Made by a program: the position numbers and the translations under genes. The notes under the pieces were generated by a model, which was given only the letters and a program-made list of their open reading frames with translations, ran no database searches and was not told the origin of the DNA. DNA of 8,195 bases from an uncultured Opitutia bacterium (GTDB lineage Bacteria > Verrucomicrobiota > Verrucomicrobiia > Opitutales > UBA953), in contig CAIMFE010000179.1 in the NCBI GenBank assembly GCA_903840235.1, forward strand, positions 1-8,195, given 5' to 3'. Shown here in pieces: positions 6,541 through 8,195 of the stretch; the first letter of the stretch is position 1; each line of letters starts with the position of its first letter.

Positions 6541-6903
6541 ATGAAACTTTCCAAAAAGAATTTACTCATGCAGAAGCGCCGCTGGCGCATTCGTAAAGCG
6601 GTGCGTGGTACCTCTACCCGTCCACGTCTCGCTTTAAAGTTAACCCACCTCCATCTCTACGCTCAGGCGATTGACGATGATCGTGGTGTAACTCTCGTTG
6701 CAACTTCCACTACCTCCAAAGATTTACGCGGCAAAAAACTCCGTCCTTCAGTGGCTGGTGCTGCGGATTTCGGTGCTGCTTTCGGCGAAAAAGCGAAAGC
6801 TGCCGGACTCACCACTCTGGTCTTCGACCGCGCTGGTCGTCGCTACCACGGAGCGGTTAAATCCTTTGCAGACGCCGTGCGTAAAGCCGGACTTATTTTC
6901 TAA
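6541..6903 (+). CDS. rplR: 50S ribosomal protein L18 (uL18)
   Basis: L18 binds 5S rRNA together with L5 and carries it into the central protuberance. The 120 residues are normal. There is a basic N-terminal segment (K-R-R-W-R-I-R-K-A-V-R-G-T), then 'RPRLALK.THLHLYAQ.IDD..G.TL..AST' (28-57). The end is typical: 'A...G...A.KA...GL..LVFDRAGRRYHGAVKSFADAVRKAGL' from about 78 to 118. His36 and Leu38 stand in for the common 'S.KHI' strand. Spacing after L6 is 20 bases, nearly all T and A. Confidence 0.97.
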   Translation: MKLSKKNLLMQKRRWRIRKAVRGTSTRPRLALKLTHLHLYAQAIDDDRGVTLVATSTTSKDLRGKKLRPSVAGAADFGAAFGEKAKAAGLTTLVFDRAGRRYHGAVKSFADAVRKAGLIF

Positions 6904-6909
6904 AATTAC

Positions 6910-7533
6910 ATGAGCGAAGAAACAAATAATGCAGCGGCAGCCCCCGCGCCGGCTCCTACTAATGCCCCTTCTAATCAAGGTGGAGATCGTCGTGGCCAAG
7001 GAAATCGTCGTGGTCAAGGTGGCCAAGGCGGTGGTCAAGGTCGCCCACCTCGTCGCGATAATCGCAACGAAGCTCCTGCTTCTGAATTCAATGACAAAGT
7101 CGTACACGTTAACCGCTGTTCAAAAGTGGTTAAAGGTGGACGTCGTTTTAATTTCGCAGCCCTCGTAGTTGCCGGTGATGGCAAAGGTCGCGTCGGCGTA
7201 GGTTACGGTAAAGCCAAAGAAGTTCCTGATGCTATCCGCAAAGGTACTGATCGCGCTCACCGTGCACTCGCTAGCTTCAATCTCCGTAACAACACCATTC
7301 CTCATGAAGTGATTGGTCGTGCTGACGGCGGCGTCGTTATGCTTCGTCCAGCCGCTCCCGGTACTGGCTTAATCGCTGGTGGTGGTGTTCGCGCCGTTCT
7401 CGAAGTGGTTGGATTAAAAGACGTTCTCTCGAAATCGATGGGATCCAATAATCCTCAAGCGATTGTGAAAGCTACCCTCGATGGTCTTTCTCAACTCCGC
7501 ACTCTGGAACAAATCAAAACTCTTCGCAGCTAA
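6910..7533 (+). CDS. rpsE: 30S ribosomal protein S5 (uS5) with a disordered N-terminal extension
   Basis: S5 helps decoding fidelity and belongs to the mRNA entry site with S3 and S4. The core begins near residue 60: 'K.VHVNRCSKVVKGGRRFNF.ALVV.GDGKGRVG.GYGKA.EVP.AI.KG' (63-112) is the double-stranded-RNA-binding-like domain, followed by 'GTGLIAGG..RAVLEV.GL.DVL.KS.GS.NP' (151-182). The protein has 207 residues against 167 in E. coli; about 45 of the extra are N-terminal. Residues 1-22 are Ala/Pro/Asn-rich and 23-45 are built of R-R-G-Q, G-G-Q and G-G-G-Q units, low-complexity and positively charged. The C-terminus ends soon after L-E-Q-I-K-T and is shorter than in E. coli. The ATG six bases after the L18 stop is the only start codon upstream of the core, so the extension looks genuine. 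Confidence 0.97.
   Translation: MSEETNNAAAAPAPAPTNAPSNQGGDRRGQGNRRGQGGQGGGQGRPPRRDNRNEAPASEFNDKVVHVNRCSKVVKGGRRFNFAALVVAGDGKGRVGVGYGKAKEVPDAIRKGTDRAHRALASFNLRNNTIPHEVIGRADGGVVMLRPAAPGTGLIAGGGVRAVLEVVGLKDVLSKSMGSNNPQAIVKATLDGLSQLRTLEQIKTLRS
6976..7044 (+). repeat. Low-complexity Arg/Gly/Gln repeat inside rpsE
   Basis: Two adjacent 18-base units at 6985-7002 and 7003-7020 match at 15 of 18 positions and encode D-R-R-G-Q-G and N-R-R-G-Q-G. Shorter G-G-Q and G-G-G-Q units follow. The differences are at scattered positions, two of them silent. This suggests expansion by slippage or duplication in the S5 N-terminal tail. Confidence 0.75.
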
Positions 7534-7548
7534 GCTGAAATTATACTT

Positions 7549-8004
7549 ATGAAACTTCACTCTCTCCCAGAAATCAAAGGTTCTACCCACCGCCATAAAA
7601 TACTTGGTCGTGGTCGCGGTACCGGTCACGGTAAAACTTCCGGTCGCGGACACAAAGGTATGAAAGCGCGTTCAGGCGGCGGTCATCGTCCAGGTTTTGA
7701 AGGCGGTCAAATGCCTCTCTACCGTCGTTTACCTCACCGTGGTTTCAAAAATGTTAACCGCATCGATTACGCTGTCATTAACTTACGCGACATCGAAGAC
7801 TTGAAGGGCAAGACCGTTGACCTCGCTTCACTTAAAGCTGAACGCATCATCCGTAAGAACGTTGAGTTGCTTAAAATTTTAGGCACCGGCGAAATTACCC
7901 GTGCTGTCACCGTTTCCGCTCACCGCTTCTCTGACTCCGCTAAAAAGAAAATTGAAGCTGCTGGTGGTAAGGTTGTGGAGCTCGCGGTTGCCGCAGCTGA
8001 ATAA
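7549..8004 (+). CDS. rplO: 50S ribosomal protein L15 (uL15)
   Basis: L15 is a late-assembling protein of the large subunit with a long extended N-terminal arm in the rRNA core. It has 151 residues (E. coli 144). The arm begins M-K-L-H-S-L and contains G-R-G-R-G-T-G-H-G-K-T-S-G-R-G-H-K-G (20-37), then R-S-G-G-G (41-45), G-F-E-G-G-Q-M-P-L-Y-R-R-L-P (49-62) and R-G-F (64-66). The globular C-domain shows 'N...L' and 'LK.LG.GE...A.TV.AH.FS.SAKK.IEAAGG' (108-140), ending Ala-rich. The preceding gap after S5 is 15 bases, so the usual rpmD (L30) gene is missing here. Confidence 0.98.
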   Translation: MKLHSLPEIKGSTHRHKILGRGRGTGHGKTSGRGHKGMKARSGGGHRPGFEGGQMPLYRRLPHRGFKNVNRIDYAVINLRDIEDLKGKTVDLASLKAERIIRKNVELLKILGTGEITRAVTVSAHRFSDSAKKKIEAAGGKVVELAVAAAE

Positions 8005-8021
8005 TCATCCAACCCTCCGCG

Positions 8022-8195
8022 ATGTTTTCGGCCTTCGCCAATTGCTGGAGGATACCTGAACTAAGGGCCCGTCTCATTGCGACGGTCGCCCTTATTTTTG
8101 TTGCCCGTATTGGAGCGAATATTCCGTTACCGGGTATCGATCCAAAAGATATTTTAGATTACTACCATTCGATGGCCGATCAAGCATCGGGCGGA
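8022..8195 (+). CDS. secY: Protein translocase subunit SecY, N-terminal part (runs off the window)
   Basis: SecY is the channel of the Sec translocon in the inner membrane, and its gene commonly ends the spc operon. The first 58 codons are open to the window edge. The start M-F-S-A-F-A-N-C-W-R-I-P-E-L-R (1-15) matches the family's cytoplasmic N-terminal helix ('M...l.n.w.ipeLR.ri'). The first membrane helix follows as L-I-A-T-V-A-L-I-F-V-A-R-I-G-A (18-32), then the very conserved I-P-L-P-G-I-D-P (34-41). Codons AGG, ATA and CTA, scarce in the ribosomal genes here, cluster in codons 10-15. A terminator-like hairpin lies within codons 14-26. Confidence 0.96.
   Translation, partial: MFSAFANCWRIPELRARLIATVALIFVARIGANIPLPGIDPKDILDYYHSMADQASGG
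8062..8099 (+). terminator. Possible intrinsic terminator or attenuator hairpin inside the start of secY
   Basis: TAAGGGC (8062-8068) pairs perfectly with GCCCTTA (8088-8094), and inside it CCGTC (8069-8073) pairs with GACGG (8081-8085). This gives a 12-bp stem with a 2-base bulge (8086-8087) and a 7-base loop, followed by five T at 8095-8099. The shape fits a Rho-independent terminator, but it lies within coding sequence and part may be chance from conserved residues. Partial termination here would lower secY relative to the ribosomal genes; this is inference. Confidence 0.35.

Noticed and set aside
7534..7548. Remnant of rpmD (L30)
   Set aside because: Fifteen bases hold no recognisable piece of the gene.
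8047..8052. GGAGGA as the ribosome-binding site of a later secY start
   Set aside because: No ATG, GTG or TTG follows at suitable distance in frame, and the upstream ATG gives the conserved SecY N-terminus.

Overview
The window is an uninterrupted piece of the bacterial S10-spc ribosomal protein superoperon, all on the + strand. The order is rplD(end)-rplW-rplB-rpsS-[small exported protein]-rplV-rpsC-rplP-rpmC-rpsQ-rplN-rplX-rplE-rpsN-rpsH-rplF-rplR-rpsE-rplO-secY(start). The gene order, the zinc-free form of S14, the lack of an L30 gene between S5 and L15, and the style of the L2, L22 and SecY sequences suggest a member of Verrucomicrobiota, possibly Opitutae. That assignment comes from recognising sequence style, not from a search. 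G+C looks close to one half.

Layout: 1-3372 is the S10-operon part (L4 end, L23, L2, S19, an unexpected 113-residue exported protein, L22, S3, L16). 3406-3921 carries L29 and S17. 3941-8004 is the spc part (L14, L24, L5, S14, S8, L6, L18, S5, L15). 8022 to the end is the first 58 codons of SecY. No gap between genes exceeds 33 bases, no genes overlap, and there is no RNA gene, mobile element, CRISPR array or convincing internal promoter. The genes supply both ribosomal subunits, including the 5S RNA-binding L5 and L18 and the exit-tunnel proteins L22, L23, L24 and L29, and end with the translocon channel that docks at that exit.

Four things stand out. (1) A small gene for a predicted secreted, beta-rich protein with two cysteines sits between rpsS and rplV, in a very conserved gene string. 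(2) None of the 19 visible start codons has a well-placed Shine-Dalgarno sequence; the spacers are almost free of G (about 16 G in 329 bases by hand count), all starts are ATG and all 19 stops are TAA. (3) A 12-bp hairpin followed by a T-run, shaped like an intrinsic terminator, lies inside the start of secY in a stretch of codons rare in this window. (4) S5 carries a disordered Arg/Gly/Gln-rich N-terminal extension, and the tunnel hairpin of L22 has lost several basic residues.
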